Assembly (NCBI RefSeq): GCF_002479495.1
Contig: NZ_DLNQ01000005.1
Location: forward strand, 567,095-631,094
DNA: 64,000 nt
Reading direction: 5' to 3'
Origin: Brevundimonas sp. UBA7506
Lineage (GTDB): Bacteria > Pseudomonadota > Alphaproteobacteria > Caulobacterales > Caulobacteraceae
Below the pieces are notes generated by a model, which made no database searches, was not told the origin of the DNA, and worked only from the letters and a program-made list of their open reading frames with translations. Position numbers and translations under genes: made by a program. Positions 1-8,369 of this stretch are shown in pieces; the first letter of the stretch is position 1, and each line of letters starts with the position of its first letter.

Positions 1-1252
1 GACCCAGGGCCTGAGCCCCGATATTGGCCCCTTCCGACAGGCTGTTGATCGCCGTCGAGGCGAAGACGCCCGTCAGCAGAGCGCCGACCAGACCGCCCGC
101 GCCGTGCAGGCCGAAGGCGTCCAGGCTGTCGTCATACTTGAGCAGTTTCTTCAGCCAGACCGACGAGACGTAGCAGGCCGGACCGGCGATCAGGCCGATG
201 ATGACCGCCCCCTTGGGATCGACAAAGCCCGCAGCCGGCGTGATCGCGACCAGACCTGCGACCACGCCCGACAGGACGCCGATCAGCGACCACTTCTTCT
301 TGTAGACGACCTCGACGAACTTCCAGGCCAGCGAAGCTGCGGCCGCCGCCAGCAGGGTGTTGATCAGGGCCGCGCCCATCAGGCCGTTGGCCGCCCCCGC
401 CGAACCGGCGTTGAAACCGATCCAGCCGACCAGCAGCAGCGAGGCGCCGATCATCGTCAGAACCGGGTTGTGCGCCGTGATGGGCTCGACGCCGTAGCCC
501 TTCCTCGGCCCGAGGAACAGGGCGCAAACCAGACCCGCCACCCCCGAGTTGACGTGCACCACGGCGCCGCCGGCGAAGTCCAGCACGCCCTGCGCGCCCA
601 GGAAGCCGCCGCCCCAGACCCAGTGGGCGATCGGCGCATAGACCACCAGCGACCACAGGGCCGTGAACAGCAGCATGCCCGAGTACTTCAGCCGTTCGGC
701 GAAGGCCCCGGTGATCAGCGCCGGGGTGATGATGGCGAAGGTCAGCTGGAACGACACCCAGAGGAACTCAGGAATGCCAGGCAGCAGGCTGTGCGCCGTG
801 TCGACCGTCACCCCGTTCAGGAACAGGGCGTCCAGGCTGCCGATGTACTGATTGACCCCGGCGTCGCCGTTCGTGCCGAAGGCGATGGTGTATCCGGCGA
901 TGAACCAGGTCAGCGACACCACGGCGAAGGCGGCGACCGACTGGGTGATCGTCGCGATCACGTTTTTGCGGCGCACCATGCCGCCGTAGAAGAGCGCCAG
1001 ACCCGGCAGGGTCATCAGCAGGACCAGGGCGGTGGACGTCCCCAGCCAGGCCGTGCCCGCAGCGTCCAGCTCCAGCGGAACCTGATGTGAAAACAGCGCC
1101 GGAGCAGGCTCCGACGCTGTTACAGCGGCATTGGCGACGTTGGCGACGACGGCGGCGTCGGGCGCTGCGAGCGCCGCGCCGACCGCGAATAGCCCCCCGG
1201 TGAGACAAAGCAGGGCGAGTAGCCCCGGTAAGCTGTTTTTGAACTGCGTCAT
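1..1252 (-). CDS. amt: Ammonium transporter Amt (3' end cut by window edge)
   Basis: Inner-membrane ammonium channel of the Amt/Rh family. The frame reads open from the ATG at 1252 to the window edge, 417 codons, so the C-terminus is missing. It begins with a signal-like hydrophobic stretch (MTQFKNSLPGLLALLCL), then gives typical Amt segments: LFYGGMVRRKN (about residue 88), FNAGSAGAANG and DAFGLHGAGGLVG near the window edge, the last carrying one of the twin pore histidines. No glnK lies immediately upstream, where PII is often found; it could be downstream outside the window. Family identification is firm; the exact length is unknown because the gene is partial. Confidence 0.95.
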   Translation of the reverse strand, partial: MTQFKNSLPGLLALLCLTGGLFAVGAALAAPDAAVVANVANAAVTASEPAPALFSHQVPLELDAAGTAWLGTSTALVLLMTLPGLALFYGGMVRRKNVIATITQSVAAFAVVSLTWFIAGYTIAFGTNGDAGVNQYIGSLDALFLNGVTVDTAHSLLPGIPEFLWVSFQLTFAIITPALITGAFAERLKYSGMLLFTALWSLVVYAPIAHWVWGGGFLGAQGVLDFAGGAVVHVNSGVAGLVCALFLGPRKGYGVEPITAHNPVLTMIGASLLLVGWIGFNAGSAGAANGLMGAALINTLLAAAAASLAWKFVEVVYKKKWSLIGVLSGVVAGLVAITPAAGFVDPKGAVIIGLIAGPACYVSSVWLKKLLKYDDSLDAFGLHGAGGLVGALLTGVFASTAINSLSEGANIGAQALG

Positions 1253-1539
1253 GCGCGTATCCCCTCATGCGTTTCGCAGTTGCGAACTGTTTATTGCATC
1301 CGCGAACTCGACAAGAGGAAAAATGCGGCGACCTGAGAATTTTTCACCGCGCAGTCATGAAGCGAGACAGCATCACGGAATGAAATTCTCCTAAACTCGA
1401 GAGAAGTGAAATCCTCCACCAACAACTAGCGCTCTGGCACATCCCTGCGTCCCCAAATCACCAAGTTGACAGGTTTTTACGATTGCGCGCTCGGCATCCC
1501 CCTAGGATGGCCGTCAAAGCTGATGCGAGAGGCCGCCCC
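1253..1539. other. Intergenic region upstream of amt, no gene seen
   Basis: About 290 bases between amt and a doubtful small gene. It should hold the amt promoter on the minus strand, but I could not pick out a convincing sigma-54 or sigma-70 element. No RNA gene or repeat is visible. Confidence 0.5.
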
Positions 1540-1752
1540 GTGAACCCTCAACTGTCCCCCGACGACGCTCATCTGAACCACCTGTGGAAGACGGTTTTCG
1601 GTCAACCCATGCCGGTCATCGGCGCGCCGGATATCGTGCGGCGCATCCTGCTCCAGAACGGCGTCCCGGCCAGAGACCTGAACCATTCCGCTTCGAGCAG
1701 GCCGGAACCCTCGCTCGCCCCGAAGGGCGCCAAGGCGAAAGATCGGCAATGA
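1540..1752 (+). CDS. Hypothetical 70-residue protein
   Basis: A short open frame of 70 codons starting at a GTG preceded by a GAGAGG ribosome-binding-like stretch seven bases away; an ATG at 1507 would add 11 residues. The middle (HLWKTVFGQPMPVIGAP, then DIVRRILLQNG) has a protein-like composition and the tail is rich in Lys, Ala and Pro. I do not recognise a family. It sits alone between amt and tRNA-Ser. No function can be given, and it may not be expressed. Confidence 0.4.
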   Translation: MNPQLSPDDAHLNHLWKTVFGQPMPVIGAPDIVRRILLQNGVPARDLNHSASSRPEPSLAPKGAKAKDRQ

Positions 1753-1763
1753 CAGGAAGTTTC

Positions 1764-1855
1764 TGGCGGAGACGGAGGGATTCGAACCCTCGGTACCCCT
1801 TACAGGGTACGACGATTTAGCAAACCGTTGCCTTCAGCCACTCGGCCACGTCTCC
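1764..1855 (-). tRNA. tRNA-Ser (anticodon GCT)
   Basis: On the minus strand the acceptor arms GGAGACG and CGTCTCC pair. The anticodon loop carries GCT, the variable arm is long as in class II tRNAs, the T-arm contains GGTTCGAATCC, and CCA is encoded at the 3' end. It reads AGC/AGU serine codons. Confidence 0.95.
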
Positions 1856-1962
1856 GGCAGGCGGCGTGGATAGCGAGTCCTTGGACGCTGCGCAACGGGG
1901 GAGCTGAATTCTATCGCGTTAACGGGGGATAGACGTGCGGCATGCAAGGAAATAGCGGATAT

Positions 1963-1995
1963 ATGAGCTTCTGGATCACGCCGTTCGCCCCATGA
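1963..1995 (+). promoter_or_regulatory. Possible 10-codon upstream ORF coupled to hfsE
   Basis: An ATG at 1963, preceded by AAGGA 12 bases upstream, encodes [10 protein letters not shown] and ends in a TGA that overlaps the hfsE start as ATGA. The hfsE ATG itself lacks a clear Shine-Dalgarno sequence. This could be a leader peptide giving translational coupling. It could also be chance. Confidence 0.3.
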
Positions 1996-3548
1996 CGTCC
2001 GCCGAAAACCTACTTCCCACAGCGGACGGCGCCGGTCTTCGGGTGCGACGCACCACTGATTCGGGATCGACGGCGCGCGATTCGGCGCCCCCTCCCCGTC
2101 GTGCGCGGCGCGGCCCTTTCCGACCCGACCTCTGGCTGAACACGCGCCAGCGCAACGCCGCGCGGCGGCGCGTCTTCTATTTCCGGGTTGTCGATGTTCT
2201 GGGAGTCAGCGCCGCGGTCATCGCCGGCCTCGCAGCACTTGCAGGCGGCGCACCGATGGCCGTGCGTCTGATCGACGCGGCGCCCCTCTTCCTGGGCGGA
2301 TCCGCCATTCTGGGCCTTCTTCGATCCCTGGGCCTTTATCGCTTCGACAAGGGGCATGGCTTCCCGTCACACCTTGGCGCGGTGGCCTGTGTCGCCGGCA
2401 TCGGCGCGGCTCTGACCGCGGCGCTGGGCTACGGTCTTCACGGCGCGGCGACGCCCTGGGCGGTCTATGGTCGTTGGAGCGTCGGGGTTCTGGCCCTGCT
2501 GCTGACCTTGCACGCCGGCTGGAGCCTCATGGTCGCGGACTGGCGACGCAAGGGCGCGCTCACCCCCAATATCGCCGTGGTCGGCGCGACCCGCCATGCC
2601 GAGCGCCTGATCCGTGAAGCGCTGCAACGCCGCGACGTGAATGTTCTCGGCGTGTTTGACGACCGCCTGGCGCGATCGCCCGACGCCGTAGAGGGCGTGC
2701 CGGTCCTGGGCGAAGCCGACGCCCTGTTGAATCATCGGCTGACCCCCTACCTCGATCGGATCGTCCTGGCCATCGACCCCAAGGCGGAAGCGCGCGTGCG
2801 AGACCTGACCGCCCGCCTGAGCGTCCTGCCTATCAGCCTGACCCTGCTGATCGATCCGAAAACAGCAGAACAGCGCAACGCGGCGCTGGAGAAGCTGGCC
2901 CAGGCGCCGATGGCTCCGCTCGAAGGACCGCCCGATCTGGAGCGCCGCGCCTTCAACAAGCGACTGCAAGACATGGTGCTGGCGTCCATCGGCCTGGTGC
3001 TGCTGTCGCCGGCCCTGCTGCTCATCGCCCTGCTGGTCCGACTGGACAGCCCCGGTCCGGCGATGTTCCGCCAGCGTCGACACGGCTTCAATCAGGAAGA
3101 GATCGTGGTGTGGAAGTTCCGCACCATGCGCCACGCCGACGCCGACGCGACCGCCAGCCGTCAGGTCACGGCCGACGACGACCGCATCACGCGCATCGGT
3201 CGTTTCCTTCGCGCCACCAGCCTGGATGAGTTGCCGCAGTTGCTGAACGTCATTCGCGGCGAGATGTCCTTGGTCGGGCCCCGCCCCCACGCCATCGGCA
3301 TGAAGACTGGCGAGGTCGAGTCGGCCCGGCTGGTCGCTGACTACGCTCATCGCCACCGGATCAAGCCGGGCATGACCGGCTGGGCCGCCATCAAGGGCTC
3401 GCGCGGGCCCATGCACACCGCGCCCGAAGTGCGTCGCCGCGTCCAGCTCGACATCGACTACGTCGAGCGCCAGTCCTTCTGGCTGGATCTCTGGATCATC
3501 GCCGTGACCATTCCCGTCCTGCTGGGGGACCGGATGGCGGTGCGCTGA
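1992..3548 (+). CDS. hfsE: Polyprenyl glycosylphosphotransferase, HfsE-like
   Basis: Initiating enzyme of polysaccharide assembly: it transfers a sugar-1-phosphate onto undecaprenyl phosphate at the inner membrane. The 518-residue protein has a basic N-terminus, four predicted membrane segments (about 66-85, 96-115, 127-148, 162-182), a nucleotide-binding-like middle domain and a C-terminal bacterial sugar transferase domain (about 315-518). That domain shows [20 protein letters not shown] and [10 protein letters not shown]. It begins a run of five genes with 1-4 base overlaps (E, F, G, H and a GT2). The order matches the Caulobacter hfsEFGH holdfast genes, which is why I use the symbol. Caulobacter also has PssY and PssZ paralogues of the same family. 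Confidence 0.88.
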   Translation: MTSAENLLPTADGAGLRVRRTTDSGSTARDSAPPPRRARRGPFRPDLWLNTRQRNAARRRVFYFRVVDVLGVSAAVIAGLAALAGGAPMAVRLIDAAPLFLGGSAILGLLRSLGLYRFDKGHGFPSHLGAVACVAGIGAALTAALGYGLHGAATPWAVYGRWSVGVLALLLTLHAGWSLMVADWRRKGALTPNIAVVGATRHAERLIREALQRRDVNVLGVFDDRLARSPDAVEGVPVLGEADALLNHRLTPYLDRIVLAIDPKAEARVRDLTARLSVLPISLTLLIDPKTAEQRNAALEKLAQAPMAPLEGPPDLERRAFNKRLQDMVLASIGLVLLSPALLLIALLVRLDSPGPAMFRQRRHGFNQEEIVVWKFRTMRHADADATASRQVTADDDRITRIGRFLRATSLDELPQLLNVIRGEMSLVGPRPHAIGMKTGEVESARLVADYAHRHRIKPGMTGWAAIKGSRGPMHTAPEVRRRVQLDIDYVERQSFWLDLWIIAVTIPVLLGDRMAVR

Positions 3549-4999
3549 TGTTCTGGCGTGGAGTGCTGGGCTACCTGCCCGCCAACATCATCCAGGGCGT
3601 CGTCGGCTTCCTGGCCATCATCGTCTATACGCGCCTGCTCAGCCCCGAGGATTTCGGCCGCTACGCCCTGGCCTTCTCGGTCATGACCATGGCGCACGTC
3701 GCGACCTTCAGCTGGCTGGAAGCCGCCATGGCGCGATTCTGGGCCGCCCAGCGCGACGGGGCCGACATGGCCAGCCATTTCGCCAGCCTGTACCGCACAA
3801 CCTTCATCATGACCGGCCTGTTCCTCCCGCTGGCGGGTCTGGCGATCTGGCTGTGGCCCATGCCCGAAGGCTTCCGCCTGCCGATCGCCGTGGCCCTGCT
3901 TGGCATTCCCGTGCGATGCCTGACCAAGCTGGCGCAGGAGCGCTATCGCGCGGCGGGCGAAGTGCGCAAGGCCGCCAGCCTCGACATCTGGAACACCCTG
4001 GCCGGCTTCGGCGTCGGCGCGGCCTTCGCCCTGTCCGGCGGGGGCGCCTCCGCCCCTCTGGCGGGCCTGCTGATCGCCCCCCTGTTCGCCCTGCCCTTCA
4101 TCCTGCCCGCTGAACTCAGCGAGGCCCGTCGGGGCCGCGTCGATCGCGAGCGTCTGAAAACCTATGCGGTGTATGGCTATCCCATCGCCGCCTCGCTGGG
4201 CCTGGCCCTGGTCCTGGCCTCCACCGACCGTTTCCTGCTGGCCCTGTTCATGGACGAGGCGGCGGTCGGCGCCTATCACGCGGGCTACAGCATCGCCAAT
4301 CGGACCCTCGACGTCCTGTTCATCTGGCTGGGGACGGCGGGTACGCCCGCCCTCGTCATGGCGCTGGAACGCGGCGGGCGCGAGCAACTGGTCAAGGCGG
4401 CGCGCGAGCAGGCTTCGACCCTGATCCTGATCGGCCTGCCCGCCGCGGTGGGCGTGGCCCTGGTGGCGCGCCCCCTGTCTGAGTTCATGATCGGCGAGGA
4501 TCTGCGCGACGCCGCAACCCTGGTCACGCCGTGGATCGCCCTGTCGGCCCTGCTGTCGGGCGTGACGGTGTACTATTTCCATCAGGCCTTCACCCTGGGC
4601 CGTCGCACCGGCTGGCTTCTGGCCGCCATGAGCGTCCCGGCCCTGGCCAATGTCGCGCTGAATATCGTGCTCATTCCCCCTTTCGGCGTTCTCGGCGCCG
4701 CCTGGGCCACGGCCGCCAGTTTCGCCATCGGCCTGGTCGCGTCCTGGGCGATGGGTCGGCGCGTCCTGGCGCTGCCGGTGCCGTGGACCACCTTGGTCCA
4801 GTGCGGCCTGTGCTGCGTCGTCATGGCCTGCGCCCTCTGGTTCCTTCCGTCTATCGGAGGCTTCCCTGAGCTGATGCTGGACGCCTCGGTCGGAGCGACG
4901 GTCTATGGCGCTTGCGCCTTCGCCATCAACGCTGGCGGCGTCCGCGATCTGGCCCGCCGCCTTCATGGCGCGGTTCAAGCCCGCAGGGCCGCCGCATGA
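3548..4999 (+). CDS. hfsF: Polysaccharide flippase, HfsF-like (Wzx type)
   Basis: Membrane translocase expected to flip lipid-linked repeat units across the inner membrane. The 483 residues are almost entirely hydrophobic, with about 12-14 membrane segments and the N-terminal pattern of the MATE/oligosaccharide flippase superfamily (YLPANIIQGVVGF, then YTRLLSPEDFGRYAL). Its ATG shares a base with the hfsE stop (TGATG), and the next gene overlaps its stop by ATGA, so translation is probably coupled. In Caulobacter hfsF holds exactly this position. The substrate is inferred from the locus. Confidence 0.9.
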   Translation: MFWRGVLGYLPANIIQGVVGFLAIIVYTRLLSPEDFGRYALAFSVMTMAHVATFSWLEAAMARFWAAQRDGADMASHFASLYRTTFIMTGLFLPLAGLAIWLWPMPEGFRLPIAVALLGIPVRCLTKLAQERYRAAGEVRKAASLDIWNTLAGFGVGAAFALSGGGASAPLAGLLIAPLFALPFILPAELSEARRGRVDRERLKTYAVYGYPIAASLGLALVLASTDRFLLALFMDEAAVGAYHAGYSIANRTLDVLFIWLGTAGTPALVMALERGGREQLVKAAREQASTLILIGLPAAVGVALVARPLSEFMIGEDLRDAATLVTPWIALSALLSGVTVYYFHQAFTLGRRTGWLLAAMSVPALANVALNIVLIPPFGVLGAAWATAASFAIGLVASWAMGRRVLALPVPWTTLVQCGLCCVVMACALWFLPSIGGFPELMLDASVGATVYGACAFAINAGGVRDLARRLHGAVQARRAAA

Positions 5000-5928
5000 C
5001 CGCCGCCGTTCACGACAACCTCGCCTGGTTTTCGGCCCGCCCGGCCCTGTCGGTGCTGATCCCCTTTCTCCGCGACGATCCCGAGTCCTTGATCGAGCTG
5101 CTCGACCGGGAAGCCTCAAGGCTGAACGGGGCGGCCGAACTGGTCATTCTTGACGACGGCACAAACGACCCCGACCTGACAGCGCGCCTGATCGCGCGGA
5201 TCGAGGCCAGCGCCCTGCCGATCCGCCTCATCTCCCTGTCGGAAAACGAGGGCCGGTCGGTCGGTCGCAACCGGCTGGCGGCCGCGGCGCGCGGATCCAG
5301 CCTGCTGTTCCTCGACAGCGACATGCGCCCCGACCATGACCGCTTCCTCACGACCTGGGCCGACCTTGCTGCGACAAGGGACACCGCCGTCGCCTTCGGC
5401 GGCTTTTCCCTGCTGCAGGCCCCGGACGACGCCCGCTTCGCCGTCCATCGCAGTATGGCGGCGCGCTCCGACTGCACGCCCCGCGAGCAGCGCGCGCTTC
5501 AGCCCGAAAAGCACGTCTTCACCTCCAACCTGCTGGTTCGCCGCGACGTATTCGAGACCGAGGCCTTCGACACAGGCTTCAGCGGCTGGGGCTGGGAAGA
5601 CGTCGAATGGGCCATGCGGGTTTCGCGCCGCTTCAAGGTCGAGCACATCGACAACCCGGCCACCCACATGGGCCTGGACACGGTCGACAGCCTGGCCGCC
5701 AAGTACGAGCAGTCCGCGCCCAACTTCGCCCGCGTGGTGGCTCGCCATCCCGATTTCGTCGCGGCCTATCCCAGCTACCGCGTCGCGCGACGCCTGCAGG
5801 CCGTGCCGGGTCTCAAGGCCATCCGCCCGCTGTTCAAACAGGCCGCACGCCTGCCCATCCTGCCCGTCGCCCTGCGCGCCTTCAGCCTGCGGCTCTACCG
5901 CGTCGCCCTCTATGCGGAGGCGATATGA
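4996..5928 (+). CDS. hfsG: Family 2 glycosyltransferase, HfsG-like
   Basis: Cytoplasmic GT-A glycosyltransferase. The start is set at the ATG overlapping the hfsF stop, giving 310 residues. SVLIPFLRDD opens the fold near residue 19, VILDDGTND follows, and LLFLDSDMRPD holds the DxD metal and nucleotide site. SGWGWEDVEW marks the acceptor-side domain also found in galactosyltransferases. In Caulobacter HfsG adds sugar to the growing holdfast repeat; this gene is in the syntenic position. The exact sugar cannot be read from the sequence. Confidence 0.88.
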   Translation: MTAAVHDNLAWFSARPALSVLIPFLRDDPESLIELLDREASRLNGAAELVILDDGTNDPDLTARLIARIEASALPIRLISLSENEGRSVGRNRLAAAARGSSLLFLDSDMRPDHDRFLTTWADLAATRDTAVAFGGFSLLQAPDDARFAVHRSMAARSDCTPREQRALQPEKHVFTSNLLVRRDVFETEAFDTGFSGWGWEDVEWAMRVSRRFKVEHIDNPATHMGLDTVDSLAAKYEQSAPNFARVVARHPDFVAAYPSYRVARRLQAVPGLKAIRPLFKQAARLPILPVALRAFSLRLYRVALYAEAI

Positions 5929-6668
5929 TCCAGCCCTACACCCCCGATGTCAGCCTGATGGGCAAGCTGCGTCGCCGCTTCGCCCGACTGACCCACCAAC
6001 GCCCAGCCCAACTCGACCTGACGCGGCCTACGGTCAGCTTCACTTTTGACGACATTCCCGCCAGCGCCGCTCACGCTGGCGCAGCAGCCCTCGAGAAGCA
6101 CGACGCGCGCGGCACCTTCTACGTCTGCGCCGGCCTTTTCGGACAAGAGGGACATATGGGCCGCTTCGCCGACGCCGCCGAGATCAGCGCCCTGGTCGAT
6201 CAGGGGCACGAAGTCGCCGGCCACACCCTCGATCATGTGGACTGCCACCGTACGGCGCCTGCGGACCTGAACGCGGATCTGGACGCCAACGACGCTGCCC
6301 TGCACCGCCTCGGCGCACACCCCGTCCATTTCGCCTATCCCTACGGCGAGGTCTCGCCGCGCGCCAAGAAGCAGCTCGGCGCCCGTTACGCCTCGCTACG
6401 CGGGGTCCACAAGGGCCTGGTTCATGACGGCGGCGACCGCAACCAGTTGCCCGGCGTCGGCATCGAGGGCGCCGACGGCGAGTTGGTTGCTCGCGGCTGG
6501 ATCGACCGTGCCGTGGCCGAAAAGGCCTGGCTGATCCTCTACACCCACGACGTGCGCGAAACGCCGTCGCCCTGGGGCTGCACGCCCGACGCACTGGAGC
6601 GGCTCATCCGCCACGCCCGCGCAGCCGGATGCGACATCCGCACCGTGGGCGAGGTCTTGAGCGCATGA
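5925..6668 (+). CDS. hfsH: Polysaccharide deacetylase, HfsH-like
   Basis: NodB-type carbohydrate esterase family 4 deacetylase, 247 residues. Visible motifs are SFTFDDIPAS (catalytic and metal aspartates), the metal-binding HTLDHVDCH, and FAYPYGE. The ATG overlaps the hfsG stop (ATGA) and is preceded by GGAGG, so the start is well supported. No signal peptide is evident, which fits the cytoplasmic or peripheral action proposed for HfsH. In Caulobacter HfsH removes acetyl groups from holdfast N-acetylglucosamine and affects cohesion and adhesion. Confidence 0.9.
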   Translation: MIQPYTPDVSLMGKLRRRFARLTHQRPAQLDLTRPTVSFTFDDIPASAAHAGAAALEKHDARGTFYVCAGLFGQEGHMGRFADAAEISALVDQGHEVAGHTLDHVDCHRTAPADLNADLDANDAALHRLGAHPVHFAYPYGEVSPRAKKQLGARYASLRGVHKGLVHDGGDRNQLPGVGIEGADGELVARGWIDRAVAEKAWLILYTHDVRETPSPWGCTPDALERLIRHARAAGCDIRTVGEVLSA

Positions 6669-7615
6669 CCGCCGACGTCGCCGTCATCATCCCGACCCTG
6701 CGCCGCCCGGAAAGCCTGGAGCGCGCCGTCCGATCGGTGCTCGCCCAGACCGGCGTGTCAGCTCGCCTGAGAGAAATCGTCGTGGTCGACAATGACCCCC
6801 AGGCAAGTTCGCGCGACGTGACCGCGCGCCTCGCCGCGGAGGCCGCCCTGATTCCGATCGTCTGGCGACACGCCCCGCGCCCCGGCGTCGCCACCGCCCG
6901 CAATGAAGGGCTGGCGGCGACAACCGCGCCCCTGATCGCCTTTCTCGACGATGATGAATCGGCCTCGCCGGATTGGCTCGCCGCTCTGATCGCGGCGCAG
7001 GTCATGACCGACGCCGACGCCGTCTTCGGTCCGGTCCGCGGTCGCGTGCCGGACGGGACCGGCTGGACCCGCCCCTATCTGGAGCGCTTCTTCGGTCGCG
7101 AGGGCCCCAACCGGACCCAGTTGATCGACGCGCCTTACGGCTGCGGCAACTCCCTGCTGGTGCGGGCGACCGCCCTGCCCGGCGCCGCCCCCTTCAACGC
7201 CGCCGCCGATCAATCGGGCGGCGAGGACGACGCCCTGTTCGCGGCTCTCGCGGCGCGCGGCGGACGCTTCGGCTGGGCCGCAGACGCATGGGTCGATGAG
7301 TTCGCGCCGCCCCACCGAGCCACGCTGCGCTACGCCCTGACACGGGCCTTCGCCTATGGTCAGGGCCCCAGCCAGACCGCCGCCGCCGCGCGGGACTGGT
7401 GGGCCGTCGCGCGCTGGATGATGGTCGGCGCGGCACAGGCGGCTGTCTGGGGCGCCGCAGCGCTCGGACTGACCTTGGTCGCCAGCCCTCGTCGCGCAGA
7501 TATGCTGGACCGCTGCGCGCGCGGGATCGGAAAACTGTTCTGGATGAAGGGCTTCGAGCCGCATTTTTACGGCACGCGCGAACTGGCGCGGCTGGAGCGC
7601 CAGGCTTCGCTCTAG
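6665..7615 (+). CDS. Second family 2 glycosyltransferase of the hfs locus (HfsL candidate)
   Basis: GT2 glycosyltransferase of 316 residues that starts by ATGA overlap with hfsH. It opens with DVAVIIPTLRRPESLERAV, and FLDDDESASPDW supplies the DxD-like metal site. A C-terminal hydrophobic segment (about 255-275) may tether it to the membrane. In Caulobacter crescentus this slot holds hfsC, a polymerase; here there is a transferase instead. HfsL is the known unlinked GT2 holdfast enzyme and is the best guess, but orthology is not proven. The gene ends tail to tail with hfsB, the two stop codons sharing CTAG. Confidence 0.82.
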   Translation: MTADVAVIIPTLRRPESLERAVRSVLAQTGVSARLREIVVVDNDPQASSRDVTARLAAEAALIPIVWRHAPRPGVATARNEGLAATTAPLIAFLDDDESASPDWLAALIAAQVMTDADAVFGPVRGRVPDGTGWTRPYLERFFGREGPNRTQLIDAPYGCGNSLLVRATALPGAAPFNAAADQSGGEDDALFAALAARGGRFGWAADAWVDEFAPPHRATLRYALTRAFAYGQGPSQTAAAARDWWAVARWMMVGAAQAAVWGAAALGLTLVASPRRADMLDRCARGIGKLFWMKGFEPHFYGTRELARLERQASL

Positions 7616-8313
7616 CCCGCCAGGCGTCTCAGGATCGACGGCGGCGTCCAGATCGAGCGGTTCATCACCACCCCGGCGATATGGCCGCCCACAGCGTCGA
7701 TCTCGTCTCGTAGGACCACGGGATCGCCCGCTGCTGTCGTTTCCGCCGCCACGACGATGATGGTGGCGTCGACGAAGGGCGCCAAGGTGATCGCCATGTC
7801 GCTGCGGTCCGCTGCGGGTGTATCGATGACGACAGTGTCGGCATGAGTCCGCAACGCGTCCCAGTAGCGGGCTTCGCCCAAGGCCTCGACCCGCTGGCCG
7901 GCGCGCGTCAGTTCCATATGGAAACGAGTGACGAACAGACGCCCCCCCAGACAGGCTCGCGCCGTCATCAGACGCGCCGGGGCGACCGGCCGTCCGTCCC
8001 GGCCTCGCATGGGCGGGGTCACCACATAGAAGGCCGACCCGTCGGGCGAAGCCTGCACCGGCATGGTCAAGCGCCCGAACCGCTCGGGTTCCGCCCCGAT
8101 GGAGTCCATCTGGCCCTGCTGCGCCAGATCTCCGTCGATCAACCAAACCGGCTTCCTGGCCCGGACCGCCGCCAGCCGCGCGTACTCGCGCGCCACAGTC
8201 GAGGTTCCTTCGCCCGACGTAGCCGAGACGAACTGGATCACACGGCCACGATGCGCCGAGGCCGGCCCCAGCGCCGCCCACAGTCCCGCCATTTCCGTCG
8301 TCAGATCGACCAT
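7612..8313 (-). CDS. hfsB: HfsB-like chain-length/export ATPase with degenerate Walker A
   Basis: P-loop protein of the CpsD/CapB/Wzc-kinase superfamily, 233 residues, partner of the membrane chain-length protein encoded 56 bases upstream. The nucleotide loop reads SATSGEGTSTVAREYA, so the usual Walker A lysine (GEGKS) is threonine. The A' motif (WLIDGDLA) and B motif (TVVIDTPA) are present. There is no C-terminal tyrosine cluster, so autokinase activity is doubtful. The hfsA-hfsB order matches Caulobacter. It may be a structural or weak ATPase partner in holdfast export. Confidence 0.85.
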   Translation of the reverse strand: MVDLTTEMAGLWAALGPASAHRGRVIQFVSATSGEGTSTVAREYARLAAVRARKPVWLIDGDLAQQGQMDSIGAEPERFGRLTMPVQASPDGSAFYVVTPPMRGRDGRPVAPARLMTARACLGGRLFVTRFHMELTRAGQRVEALGEARYWDALRTHADTVVIDTPAADRSDMAITLAPFVDATIIVVAAETTAAGDPVVLRDEIDAVGGHIAGVVMNRSIWTPPSILRRLAG

Positions 8314-8369
8314 TCGAATCGGTTACACGCTCGCCCTCAAGCGGTCAGCCTAGCATGGCCGTCCGCCGA

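Noticed and set aside
3458..5119. Long minus-strand frame across hfsF and its flanks
   Set aside because: Shadow of the hfsE-hfsF-hfsG genes, with biased composition and no recognisable domain.
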